Origin: Nitratireductor luteus
GTDB taxonomy: Bacteria > Pseudomonadota > Alphaproteobacteria > Rhizobiales > Rhizobiaceae
Direction: 5' to 3'
Assembly: GCF_026162365.1 (NCBI RefSeq)
Contig: NZ_JAOANW010000008.1
Span: forward strand, 124,001 to 188,000
Length of the DNA stretch: 64,000 bases
The notes under the pieces are model-generated. The model was not told where the DNA came from. It saw only the letters and a list, made by a program, of their open reading frames with translations, and did no database searches. This document shows, in pieces, positions 8,121-16,668 of the stretch. The position numbers were made by a program, and so were the translations under genes. Positions within the stretch are counted from its first letter, which is position 1. Each line of letters starts with the position of its first letter.

Positions 8121-9500
8121 TCAGGTCTCACGCAAGTCGATCTCCGCCTTGTCCAGCGCCCTGACGATACGGTCGCAGGCCATGTCGATCGTCTCCCTTG
8201 TCCAGATCAGCGGCGGCGACAGGATCATCGTATCGCCGACGGCGCGCATCATCATGCCTTCCGCGATTGCGTGGTCGCGCACGGCCACGGCCGCCGCGCC
8301 GCCGCCGTCGAAGCGCTTCCGCGTGTCCTTGTCGCTGACGATCTCGATGGCGCCCATCAGGCCGAAGCTGCGCGTCTCGCCGACGATGCCATGGCCGGCC
8401 AGGCGCTCTTCCAGCGCCTCGGCGAAATAGGGGCCGGTATCCTCGCGCACGCGCTCGATGAGGCCTTCGCGCACGATGATCTCGAGGTTCCTCAGCGCCA
8501 CTGCGCAGGCCACCGGATGCCCCGAATAGGTGTAGCCGTGATAGAACTCGCCGCCCTTTTCCACCAGCGTGGCGGCGATGCGGTCGCCCACCAGAAGCGC
8601 CGAGAGCGGCTGATAGCCGGAGGTGAGCGCCTTGGCCGTGGTGATCGTATCGGGCTCCAGCCCCAACCTCTGGGCGGCGAACCATTCTCCCGTGCGGCCG
8701 TAGCCGGTGATCACCTCGTCGAGCATCAGGAGCACATCGTGCTTCTTGCAGATGCGGTCTATCTCCGGCCAATAGCTTTCCGGCGGAACCTTCACGCCGC
8801 CCGCCCCCATAGCCGGTTCGCCGATAAAGGCGGCGACGTTCTCTGGGCCGGATTCCAAAATGGCGTCCTCGACCGCTCTGGCCGCGCGCAGTCCGAAATC
8901 ATGGTCGCTCTCGCCCTTCTCCTTCAGCTCGAACGCATAGGGCGGCATGACATGAGCGATATTGGGCACCGCGCCGTGGAGCTGTCCGTGCATGGCCTCC
9001 ATTCCGCCGAGCGAGGTGCCTGCGATGGTCGAGCCGTGATAGGCCCATTTTCGCGATATGATGCGGTTCTTCTGCGGCTTCCCCTCCAGCGCCCAATAGT
9101 GCCGCACCAGCCGCAGCGCCGTGTCGTTGGCCTCCGACCCCGACGAGCCGTAAAATACCTGGTTGACGTTCTTCGGCGCGATCTCCGCCAGCTTTTGCGC
9201 GAGCAGCACCGGCGAAGGCGTGGAGCAGCGGAAGAAGGAGTTGTAGTAGGGCAACTCCTTCATCTGGGCATAAGCCACGTCGGCAAGCTCGTCGCGGCCA
9301 TAGCCGATATTCACGCACCAAAGGCCGGCCATGCCGTCGAGAAGCTCATTGCCTTCGGTATCGTAGACGAAGGGGCCTTGGGCGTGGGTGATGATGCGCG
9401 CGCCCGCATCACGCAGATCCTTATGATCGGTGAAAGGATGCAGATGGTGCGCGGCATCGATGTCCTGAAGCTGCTTCAGGGAAAAGTTCTGATACGTCAT
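8121..9500 (-). CDS. Class III aminotransferase (omega-amino acid or diamine:pyruvate type)
   Basis: This 459-residue PLP enzyme has the class III fold. It shows GSSGSEANDTALRL for phosphate binding, LLMLDEVITGYGRTGEW around the cofactor aspartate, and the Schiff-base lysine in TTAKALTSGYQPLSALLV. Relatives include putrescine:pyruvate, taurine:pyruvate and beta-alanine:pyruvate aminotransferases. I start at MTYQNFS (9500); an open extension to 9608 runs through the promoter region. It is divergent from an mttB gene, so it may handle an amine or amino acid from the same nutrient. The substrate is not known. Confidence 0.88.
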   Translation of the reverse strand: MTYQNFSLKQLQDIDAAHHLHPFTDHKDLRDAGARIITHAQGPFVYDTEGNELLDGMAGLWCVNIGYGRDELADVAYAQMKELPYYNSFFRCSTPSPVLLAQKLAEIAPKNVNQVFYGSSGSEANDTALRLVRHYWALEGKPQKNRIISRKWAYHGSTIAGTSLGGMEAMHGQLHGAVPNIAHVMPPYAFELKEKGESDHDFGLRAARAVEDAILESGPENVAAFIGEPAMGAGGVKVPPESYWPEIDRICKKHDVLLMLDEVITGYGRTGEWFAAQRLGLEPDTITTAKALTSGYQPLSALLVGDRIAATLVEKGGEFYHGYTYSGHPVACAVALRNLEIIVREGLIERVREDTGPYFAEALEERLAGHGIVGETRSFGLMGAIEIVSDKDTRKRFDGGGAAAVAVRDHAIAEGMMMRAVGDTMILSPPLIWTRETIDMACDRIVRALDKAEIDLRET

Positions 9501-9513
9501 GGGATTGGCGTCT

Positions 9514-9557
9514 CCGTTTGAATCGTTCCGGCAAGGGCCGGGCGGCGTTTCAAACGG
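9514..9557. promoter_or_regulatory. Inverted repeat in the divergent aminotransferase/mttB promoter region
   Basis: The region 9501-9836 holds no gene. Close to the aminotransferase start it contains CCGTTTGAA at 9514-9522 and its exact reverse complement TTCAAACGG at 9549-9557. The centres are 35 bases apart, roughly three helical turns, as expected of a two-site operator. The rest of the region shows nothing I recognise. No regulator gene is adjacent. Confidence 0.4.
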
Positions 9558-9836
9558 AACGCGGCGGCGAGTATCCGATGCGGGCGCACAGCCGCAGAAG
9601 CTCCGCATGCCGTGTGCGCGGCGATGGCTTTGCGGCTGGCGCGATGTGCCCGAGCTTTTTCATGCGCCCAATGTAGCGGGTGCCGGCACCGGCAATCAAG
9701 CCGAACCGGCATCTGCCTCAAAAGGCCTTTTCGCGTCGCGCGATGTCGCATCTGTTGCCCTTTCCGTCGCCGCTCCCGTGTTCTGCGACCGAGGACGGGT
9801 CCATCATTCCGCTGTTCCAGGAGGATGAGGCGCTTG

Positions 9837-11411
9837 ATGACCGAATTCAGCACGCCGAACGAAACCGCGCCGGAGCCGGGCCGCACCCGCCGCGGCGGGC
9901 GCACGGGAAAGCGGAATGGCGCTTCCGGCTTCTCCCAGCCGGCTTTCCAGCAGATCAAATCGCCCTTCCCCTGCACCCCGATCGTTTCCGATGACGAGCT
10001 GGAATCCATTCACCTCGCCTCGCTGCGCGTGCTTTCGGAGATCGGCCTGGAGGTGCTCCACGATGAAGCGCGTGCGATCATGAAGGAGCACGGCGCGGAC
10101 GTTCGGCCGGACACCCATCGCGTCCATTTCGACGCCGAGCTGATCGCCGGGCTGATCGCCCATTGCCCGTCCGAATACACGCTCCACGCCCGCAACCCCG
10201 CCCATGACCTGCATATGGGCGGCAACAGCATGATCTTCTCGCAGATCGGCTCGGCGCCCAATTGCTCCGACACGGACCGGGGCCGCCGGCCGGGGAACCA
10301 GGCGGATTTCCGGAATTTCATCAAGCTCGCCCAGATGCACAACATCATCCACTGCATCGGCGGCTATCCGGTCGAGCCGATCGACGTGCATCCTTCGGTC
10401 CGCCATCTGGAATGCCTGCGCGATATCGTGACGCTGACGGACAAGGTTTTTCACATCTATTCGCTGGGCAAGGAGCGCAACGTGGACGGCATCGAGATAG
10501 CGCGCATCGTGCGCGGCCTCAGCCGCGAGCAGTTGCAGGAGCAGCCTTCCTGCATGACCGTCATCAACACCAATTCCCCGCTCAAGCTGGATGTTCCGAT
10601 GATGGAAGGCATCATCCAGATGTCCTCCATGGGGCAGGCCGTCATCATCACGCCCTTCACGCTGGCCGGCGCCATGGCCCCCGTCACCATTGCCGGCGCG
10701 GTCGTCCAGCAGAACGCCGAGGCGTTGGCGGGGCTCGCCTTCAGCCAGATGGTCAGGAAAGGCGCGCCCGCCGCCTATGGCGGCTTTACCTCCAATGTCG
10801 ACATGCGCTCCGGCGCCCCGGCCTTCGGCACGCCGGAATACATGAAGGCGCAATTACTGGGCGGCCAGCTCGCCCGCCGCTACGACATCCCCTATCGCAG
10901 CTCCAATGCCTGTGCGGCGAACACGGTGGACGCGCAAGCCGCCTATGAAAGCGTGTTCTCGCTGTGGGGCTGCGTCCAGTCCGGCACGAACTTCGTCAAG
11001 CATGCCGCCGGCTGGCTGGAGGGCGGGCTGTGCTGCTCCTACGAGAAGATGATGCTCGACATCGACCTCCTGCAGATGGTGGCCGAGTTCCTCACCCCGC
11101 TTGACCTCTCGCCGGATGCGCTGGCGGTCGATGCGATCCGCGACGTTGGCCCCGGCGGCCACTTCTTCGGCTCGCCGCACACCCAGGCCCGCTACAAGAC
11201 CGCCTTCTACGCCCCCATCATCTCGGACTGGCGCAATTACGAAAGCTGGGCGCAGGCCGGCGCCCCCACGGCCATCGAACACGCCAACCGGCTATGGAAA
11301 GAGCGCCTCGCCCAATACGAGGAACCGCCCCTCGACCCGGCCATCCGCGAAGAACTCGACGATTTCGTCGCCCGGCGCATCCGCGAAGGCGGCGCGCCCA
11401 CGGATTTTTAA
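9837..11411 (+). CDS. MttB-family corrinoid-dependent quaternary/tertiary amine methyltransferase (non-pyrrolysine), paralogue 1
   Basis: The 524-residue protein belongs to the trimethylamine:corrinoid methyltransferase family. It shows HARNPAHDLHMGG, TPFTLAGAMAPVTIAGAVVQ, GGFTSNVDMRSGAPAFGTPE and KHAAGWLEGGLCCSYEK. No in-frame TAG interrupts it, so it lacks the pyrrolysine of the archaeal trimethylamine enzyme. It falls with the MtgB-like group, whose known members demethylate quaternary amines such as glycine betaine onto a corrinoid protein. The ATG at 9837 is preferred because GAGGATGAGG gives suitable spacing; 9825 is the alternative. Residues 15-26 (GRTRRGGRTGKR) form a basic tail shared in style with other pathway proteins. 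The substrate is unknown. Confidence 0.88.
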   Translation: MTEFSTPNETAPEPGRTRRGGRTGKRNGASGFSQPAFQQIKSPFPCTPIVSDDELESIHLASLRVLSEIGLEVLHDEARAIMKEHGADVRPDTHRVHFDAELIAGLIAHCPSEYTLHARNPAHDLHMGGNSMIFSQIGSAPNCSDTDRGRRPGNQADFRNFIKLAQMHNIIHCIGGYPVEPIDVHPSVRHLECLRDIVTLTDKVFHIYSLGKERNVDGIEIARIVRGLSREQLQEQPSCMTVINTNSPLKLDVPMMEGIIQMSSMGQAVIITPFTLAGAMAPVTIAGAVVQQNAEALAGLAFSQMVRKGAPAAYGGFTSNVDMRSGAPAFGTPEYMKAQLLGGQLARRYDIPYRSSNACAANTVDAQAAYESVFSLWGCVQSGTNFVKHAAGWLEGGLCCSYEKMMLDIDLLQMVAEFLTPLDLSPDALAVDAIRDVGPGGHFFGSPHTQARYKTAFYAPIISDWRNYESWAQAGAPTAIEHANRLWKERLAQYEEPPLDPAIREELDDFVARRIREGGAPTDF

Positions 11412-11415
11412 GCCG

Positions 11416-12006
11416 ATGCGCACCCGTCGACCCCCACTCCGATCCGCTTCGCGGACCACCTCTCCCCCGCTCGACGGGGGAGAGGAAGAGCCGGCCGCAA
11501 CCTCAGGCACCCTTCCTCTCCCCCCAGCGGGGGGAGAGGTGGCCCGCAGGGACGGAGTGGGGGAAGACGCCGCCGCCACGCGAAGCCGCCGGAAAGCGGG
11601 CGTCACCAAACGCGCTCGTCAGCTCCGCCAGACCGATAATGAAGCGGAAGCCTTGCTCTGGCTGGAGTTGAAGCTGCGCAGGTTGGGCGGTTTCAAATTT
11701 ACGCGCCAGTTCCCCATCGGCCCCTTCTTCGCTGACTTCGCTTGCCGGGAACGATGGCTCGTCGTCGAGGTCGACGGCAGTCAACATATCGAAAGTGCAC
11801 ATGACCGCAGGCGCGATGAGTTCATGCGTTCCCACGGCTACTCCGTGCTGCGCTTTTGGAATGTCGTCGTTCTGCAGCAGCGAAGCACGGTCTGCGAAAC
11901 AATCCTTGCAGCCCTGGAGGGCCGCCTTGCCGAGGACGTCAGCGCTCCCAACCTGCGCTTCATACACGCCCCAAGATCAATTTCAGGTACGGACATAAGC
12001 AAATGA
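11416..12006 (+). CDS. DUF559 endonuclease-like protein with repeat-encoded N-terminus
   Basis: From about 11607 on, the frame encodes a DUF559 (Vsr-like/very-short-patch-type nuclease fold) domain: AEALLWLELKLRRLGGFKF, RQFPIGPFFADFAC, LVVEVDGSQH and DEFMRSHGYSVLRFWN. This includes the acidic residues of a PD-(D/E)xK-like core. The first ~60 residues are translation of the palindromic repeat at 11431-11563 and may not be real protein; GTG codons near 11550 are alternative starts. The stop overlaps the next ATG (ATGA). The gene separates two functionally linked genes, suggesting an inserted cassette. No function is established for such proteins. Confidence 0.7.
   Translation: MRTRRPPLRSASRTTSPPLDGGEEEPAATSGTLPLPPAGGEVARRDGVGEDAAATRSRRKAGVTKRARQLRQTDNEAEALLWLELKLRRLGGFKFTRQFPIGPFFADFACRERWLVVEVDGSQHIESAHDRRRDEFMRSHGYSVLRFWNVVVLQQRSTVCETILAALEGRLAEDVSAPNLRFIHAPRSISGTDISK
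11431..11563. repeat. Palindromic repeat element joined to the DUF559 gene
   Basis: A 133-base element is bounded by CCCCCACTCC (11431-11440) and its exact reverse complement GGAGTGGGGG (11554-11563). Inside, CCACCTCTCCCCC and GGGGGAGAGGTGG form a nested inverted pair, with further small GGGGGAGAGG/CCTCTCCCCC hairpins. This CG-rich 'CTCCCCC...GGGGGAG' pattern resembles interspersed repeats of Hyphomicrobiales genomes (general knowledge, not searched). It overlaps the 5' end of the DUF559 reading frame. Confidence 0.75.
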
Positions 12007-14588
12007 AATCCCACGCAAAAGCGGTTGTCATCGGTGGCGGCGTCGTTGGCTGCTCGGTCCTCTACCACCTCGCCCGCGCCGGCTGGCGGGACGTCCTGCT
12101 CATCGAGCGCTCGGAGCTTACCTCCGGTTCTTCCTGGCATGCCGCCGGCGGTTTCCACACGCTGAACGGCGACCCGAACGTCGCCCGGCTGCAGGCCTAC
12201 ACCGTGCAACTCTACAAGGAGATCGAGGAGCTTTCCGGGCAGTCCTGCGGCCTGCATCTGACCGGCGGCGTGATGCTGGCCGACAGCCCGGAGCGCATGG
12301 ATTTCCTGCGGCTGGCCCATGCCAAGGGTCGCTATCTCGGCATGGAGACGGAACTGATCACGCCGTCGGAAGCCAAGGCGATGTTCCCGCTGATGGACGA
12401 GACGCATTTCGTCGGCGCCATGTGGGATCCGGTGGAAGGCCATCTCGACCCCTCAGGCACAACCCACGCCTATGCCAGGGCCGCGCGCAAGCTCGGCGCC
12501 GAGATCGTGCTTCGGAACCGTGTGACCGAGCTTACCCAGGAGCCGGACGGCACGTGGAACGTCGTCACCGAGCAGGGCACGGTAAAGGCCGAGCATGTGG
12601 TCAATTGCGGCGGCCTGTGGGCGCGCGAGGTGGGACGCATGGTTGGGCTGGAACTGCCGCTTCTGGCCATGGAGCACATGTATCTGCTCACCGAGCCCAT
12701 GCCGGAGGTGGAAGAATTCAACCGCTCCACTGGCCGCGAGATGATCGGCGTCATCGATTTCAAGGGCGAAATCTATACGCGGCAGGAGCGCAACGGCATC
12801 CTGCTCGGCACCTATGAGAAGGCGGCGAAACCCTGGTCGCCGCGCCAGACGCCATGGGATTTCGGCCACGAGCTTCTGGAGCCCGACATCGACCGCATCG
12901 CGCCTTCGCTGGAAGTGGGCTTCCGCCATTTCCCGGCGCTGCAGAATGCCGGCATCAAGCAGATCATAAACGGCCCCTTCACCTTCGCGCCCGACGGCAA
13001 CCCGCTGGTCGGGCCCGTGCAGGGGCTGACCAATTTCTGGTGCGCCTGCGCCGTCATGGCCGGGTTCAGCCAGGGCGGCGGCGTGGGGCTGGCGCTTGCC
13101 AACTGGATGGTCGACGGAGATCCCGGCTTCGACGTCTGGGGCATGGATGTCGCCCGCTTCGGCGAGTGGGCAAGCCTTCGCTACACCAACGCCAAAGTGC
13201 GCGAGAACTATTCCCGCCGCTTCTCCATCCGCTTCCCCAACGAGGAACTGCCCGCCGCTCGTCCCGCGCAGACGACGCCCCTCTACGACATCATGACCCG
13301 CGACAACAATGCGGTGATGGGCGATTCCTGGGGGCTGGAAACGCCGCTCTGGTTCGCGCCCAAGGGCACGGCGCCGAAGGATATCGTCTCCTTCCACCGC
13401 TCCAACGACTTCGAGCATGTGGGAGAAGAGGTGCGCGCCGTGCGCGAGCGCGTCGGCGTCACGGAGATCGCCAATTTCGCCAAGTACGAGGTCACGGGCC
13501 CCGGCGCGGAAGACTTCCTCAACCGACTGATGACCAACAGCATGCCGAAGACGGGCCGCATCGTGCTTTCGCCCATGCTCAACGAATTCGGCAAGCTCAT
13601 CGGCGATTTCACCATCGCCAAGGCGCAAGAAGAGCGGTTCATGATCTGGGGCTCGTCGGCGGCGCAGGTCTATCACATGCGCTGGTTCGAAAAGCACCTG
13701 CCTGGGGACGGATCGGTTCGCATCCACCGTTTCGACCAGACGCTGGTGGGTCTTTCCATTGCCGGTCCGCAATCACGCGCCGTGCTGGAAAAGCTCGCCG
13801 ACATCGACGTATCAAGAGATGCCTTCCGCTTCATGGATTTCCGCCAGATGGCGGTGGCCGGCTGCCCCTGCATGGTCAACCGGCTGACCTATACAGGCGA
13901 TCTGGGCTACGAGATATGGATGCCGCCCGCCTATCAGCGCCAGGTGTATATGGCGATAAAGGAGGCAGGTGCGCCATTCGGCATCGCCGATTTCGGGATG
14001 CGCGCCCTGCTGTGCATGCGGCTGGAAAAGAACTTTCCGACATGGTTCCGCGAGTTGCGGCCGATCTACGGCCCGTACGAAGGCGGCATGGGCCGGTTCG
14101 TCAAGCTCGAGAAGAACGATTTCATCGGACGCGAGGCCGCCGCCAGGGAGCAGGCCGAGGGCCCGAAGCTTCGGCGGGTTTCGTTTGTCGTCGCGGTGTC
14201 GGACGCCGATGTGATGGGCGACGAGCCCATATGGGCCCGCGTGAACGGGCGCGAATTCGGCACCGTCGCAAAATCCCATGGCTTCGGCGCACAGCGCTTC
14301 GGCGCGGATGGTGGTGAGATCGAGGGCCGCGCCGCGCCGGACGGATCGGGCGGTGCGTCCTCAGTCAGGGGCATCGAGGATGGCGCCTGGCGCGTGGTCG
14401 GCTGGGTCACTTCGGGCGGATACGCGCATTATGTACGCAAATCCATGGCACAGGGCTACGTGCCGGCCGAACTCGCCGAGGATGAAAGCGAAGGCCTGTT
14501 CGAGATCGAAATCCTCGGTCACCGCCGCCCAGCCCGCATCAATATCGATCCGCCCTTCGATCCGGTGGGCGAGCGGATGAGGGGGTGA
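12003..14588 (+). CDS. FAD-dependent GcvT-fusion oxidoreductase (dimethylglycine/sarcosine dehydrogenase-like)
   Basis: The 861-residue protein joins an N-terminal DAO-type FAD domain to a C-terminal aminomethyltransferase (GcvT) domain. The dinucleotide loop VVIGGGVVGCSVLYHLA is at the start, with SGSSWHAAGG next; the GcvT part begins near residue 440. This is the layout of dimethylglycine and sarcosine dehydrogenases, which demethylate the amine and hand the one-carbon unit to tetrahydrofolate as methylene-THF. It lies after mttB paralogue 1, so it could take the product of that demethylation. A low-complexity Gly/Ala insert near residue 780 is unusual. The start overlaps the DUF559 stop. 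Confidence 0.88.
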   Translation: MKSHAKAVVIGGGVVGCSVLYHLARAGWRDVLLIERSELTSGSSWHAAGGFHTLNGDPNVARLQAYTVQLYKEIEELSGQSCGLHLTGGVMLADSPERMDFLRLAHAKGRYLGMETELITPSEAKAMFPLMDETHFVGAMWDPVEGHLDPSGTTHAYARAARKLGAEIVLRNRVTELTQEPDGTWNVVTEQGTVKAEHVVNCGGLWAREVGRMVGLELPLLAMEHMYLLTEPMPEVEEFNRSTGREMIGVIDFKGEIYTRQERNGILLGTYEKAAKPWSPRQTPWDFGHELLEPDIDRIAPSLEVGFRHFPALQNAGIKQIINGPFTFAPDGNPLVGPVQGLTNFWCACAVMAGFSQGGGVGLALANWMVDGDPGFDVWGMDVARFGEWASLRYTNAKVRENYSRRFSIRFPNEELPAARPAQTTPLYDIMTRDNNAVMGDSWGLETPLWFAPKGTAPKDIVSFHRSNDFEHVGEEVRAVRERVGVTEIANFAKYEVTGPGAEDFLNRLMTNSMPKTGRIVLSPMLNEFGKLIGDFTIAKAQEERFMIWGSSAAQVYHMRWFEKHLPGDGSVRIHRFDQTLVGLSIAGPQSRAVLEKLADIDVSRDAFRFMDFRQMAVAGCPCMVNRLTYTGDLGYEIWMPPAYQRQVYMAIKEAGAPFGIADFGMRALLCMRLEKNFPTWFRELRPIYGPYEGGMGRFVKLEKNDFIGREAAAREQAEGPKLRRVSFVVAVSDADVMGDEPIWARVNGREFGTVAKSHGFGAQRFGADGGEIEGRAAPDGSGGASSVRGIEDGAWRVVGWVTSGGYAHYVRKSMAQGYVPAELAEDESEGLFEIEILGHRRPARINIDPPFDPVGERMRG

Positions 14589-14599
14589 GGTGGCGCAGA

Positions 14600-15394
14600 T
14601 CAGTCGCCCAGCGCCAGCACTTGCCGCAGGACGCGTATATCGTTGGGCGCGGTATATCTGGAGGTGATGTAGGGCAGGCCCTTGCGCCGGGCCGTCCAGC
14701 CGACGGCGACAAGCTCCGCCGCATATGGCTCGAAACGCTGGATCAGGGCCCAACTCCGGCAATCGACCGTGCACAGATCCGCCCTGCCCTCCGCCACCGC
14801 CTGCGCCGAGGCACGATGTGAGCCCGTCTCGACGGTCTCCGCGAACAGGCCTGCATCGCTGTCGATATCCTGCATGAGCGCGAGATAGCCGGACATCGAA
14901 ACCGGTTCGTTATAGGCGATGCGCGCGCCTTTCATCCGGTCCAGCGGCAGCAAGGCGTTTCCCTCCAGGGGAGCGGCGACGCTTCTTTCGGCGCCCTCGC
15001 CCCGCCGCATCAGGACGGCGCTGGAATAGCAGGCCCCGGCACCACCCTCGCAGGACGAATAGTCGGGCTGGCCGACCAGTTGCACATGCTCATGCAGGCC
15101 CGCATTCATCGGGCCCCAGCAGGTCTGCGCCAAAAGCAGGTCCGGATGATGCCACAGTGCCTGCAGGTCCAGTTCGTCGGACGGCAGGTCCGCCGGATCG
15201 GCGGCGATGACCGCACCGGTCTCGTCGCGGATCCCGCCCGGCACCGGCGGCAGAGCAGCATTATTGCGGGCAAGCCGCTCCGGAGCCTCGACGCCGCAGG
15301 ATCGCAGCGCCTTGGCAAGCTGGCTCCACAGCGCATCCGTCTCAGCCCGGATTTCGGGCCAGTCATACATCGGCAGCGCGGCAACCTGGCTCAT
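14600..15394 (-). CDS. PhnD-type substrate-binding protein without signal peptide
   Basis: The 264-residue protein matches the phosphate/phosphonate/transferrin-type binding fold: MYDWPEIRAETDALWSQLA at the N-terminus, LLLAQTCWGP, IAYNEPVSMSGYLALMQ and a terminal GLPYITSRYT. The MSQVAALP start at 15394 (an in-frame ATG also exists at 15412) gives no signal peptide, which is odd for a periplasmic binding protein. No ABC permease or ATPase genes adjoin it. It converges on the GcvT-fusion gene. It could be a cytoplasmic ligand-binding protein; the ligand is unknown. Confidence 0.75.
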   Translation of the reverse strand: MSQVAALPMYDWPEIRAETDALWSQLAKALRSCGVEAPERLARNNAALPPVPGGIRDETGAVIAADPADLPSDELDLQALWHHPDLLLAQTCWGPMNAGLHEHVQLVGQPDYSSCEGGAGACYSSAVLMRRGEGAERSVAAPLEGNALLPLDRMKGARIAYNEPVSMSGYLALMQDIDSDAGLFAETVETGSHRASAQAVAEGRADLCTVDCRSWALIQRFEPYAAELVAVGWTARRKGLPYITSRYTAPNDIRVLRQVLALGD

Positions 15395-15465
15395 GGCCGA
15401 ATGTGTACGCAAACGGACGTAAGGTTCAAGCTTTTATAGAGAAAACCCGGTGTTGCGGCTGTTTT

Positions 15466-16473
15466 TCAGTCGTCCGTGGGTTTGGCAGGGACCGGCATCG
15501 CACCGCCCCGTGCCTTGGCGCCCGCAACCCGTGGACGGAAGGCACGCGGCTGGTGCGGCTCGCGGCGCAGGATCGGATGAGGAACCGGCTCCTTTCCCTT
15601 GAAGGCAAAATCCCTGAAAAGCGCCAGGTAGTTCGGGTAGGCGTAGCCGCCGTTCAGCCGAAGCCACTCCTCGCGCTTCTGCCGGTAGTGCTCCGGCAGC
15701 CGGTACCACGGGACGGTCGGCATCTTGTGGTGAACGAGGTGCAGGTTGTTGTTCAGGAACAGGAAGGACAGCGGCGAGCGCTCGACGATGATCGTTCGCC
15801 CGTCCGGCCGCTCGGACCATTGGTGCTCGGCAAAGGTCCTGATCGAGATCAGCGATTGGCCGAACCATGCGGGCACCAGCACATAGAGCCACAGGGGCAT
15901 CGAGAAGACATAGCCAATGACAGGCAGCACAATGGCAAGTCCCACACCATGCAGAAGCCACGCCCGGCGCACTGCGGCATCGCCCTGGCGGATCAGGCGC
16001 AACTCGGAAGCGATGAAACCGAAATTCATGATTGCCGGTCCCAGGATGAAGCGCCCGAGCATGGTGTTGTTGATGTCGAGCAGCCGGCGCGCCCACCCGG
16101 GCATGGCCTCATATTCCCAAAGGGCCCGGTAATAGCTTTCCGGATCCTCGAACGGGTCGGTCAGCCTTTCGTCGGCATGGTGGCGCAGATGGAGTGCCTT
16201 GAACCGGCGATAGGGGTAGACGAGGCCGATGGGCAGGAAGACGAGCGCCTCGTTCACCCGTGGGTTCCGGGTGGGATGGCCGTGCAGGCACTCGTGCATC
16301 AGCGACGACTGCAGCGCGACCGTGAATGTCAGGATCACCAGCGCCGCGACAGGCCAATCGGGCCACAGGAAAATGCCCGCGCCACCCCAGGCGGCGTAGC
16401 ACACCAGAATCAAGGCAAATGTCGGCCATTCAATCGCCGGACGACCGTCCCGGCTCTTGTTCTCACGTCTCAT
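15466..16473 (-). CDS. Membrane fatty acid desaturase / hydroxylase
   Basis: The 335-residue integral membrane di-iron enzyme has the three histidine boxes of the FA_desaturase family: HECLHGH near residue 60, HLRHH near 95 and HLVHH near 245. Hydrophobic segments flank them. Such enzymes introduce a double bond or hydroxyl group into lipid acyl chains or carotenoids using O2. The C-terminal 40 residues are basic and proline-rich. It is divergent from the XRE regulator gene. Its link to betaine metabolism, if any, is only positional. The substrate is unknown. Confidence 0.85.
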   Translation of the reverse strand: MRRENKSRDGRPAIEWPTFALILVCYAAWGGAGIFLWPDWPVAALVILTFTVALQSSLMHECLHGHPTRNPRVNEALVFLPIGLVYPYRRFKALHLRHHADERLTDPFEDPESYYRALWEYEAMPGWARRLLDINNTMLGRFILGPAIMNFGFIASELRLIRQGDAAVRRAWLLHGVGLAIVLPVIGYVFSMPLWLYVLVPAWFGQSLISIRTFAEHQWSERPDGRTIIVERSPLSFLFLNNNLHLVHHKMPTVPWYRLPEHYRQKREEWLRLNGGYAYPNYLALFRDFAFKGKEPVPHPILRREPHQPRAFRPRVAGAKARGGAMPVPAKPTDD

Positions 16474-16612
16474 TCTTTTCCCTGGTTGGCGCCGCCCCGC
16501 TGCGAATCGCCGCGCGTAGCCTTCGCTTGACTGACAGGAGGATGTCAGCAGGAACGCCGCGCTTCAACGAGAGAATGAGCACAATACGTTGCGGATGCGC
16601 AGCAAGCATCGC

Positions 16613-16650
16613 ATTTGTTTACTAAAGTAACGAAACGCGGTATATAAACC
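16613..16650. promoter_or_regulatory. Imperfect operators before the XRE regulator gene
   Basis: In the 195-base divergent region between the desaturase and regulator genes, ATTTGTTTACT (16613-16623) and AGTAACGAAAC (16626-16636) form an 11-bp inverted pair with 8 matches. Just downstream, ATATAAA at 16642-16648 matches one half of the palindrome found at 17528-17551 and 29877-29898. The other half here is degenerate. The arrangement suggests autoregulation by the XRE protein. Confidence 0.4.
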
Positions 16651-16668
16651 TCCTTTCGAGGAAATCTC

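Noticed and set aside
9837-11411. Pyrrolysine-containing trimethylamine methyltransferase
   Set aside because: Neither this gene nor the paralogue at 21884 has an internal in-frame TAG, and no pyl genes are present in the window.
11430-11570. CRISPR-like repeated GC-rich blocks
   Set aside because: The blocks are nested inverted repeats without regularly spaced unique spacers; they form a palindromic element rather than an array.
14987-15394. Pseudogene interpretation of the PhnD-like gene
   Set aside because: The frame is intact over the whole fold; only the signal peptide is missing, so I treat it as a real gene with unusual location.
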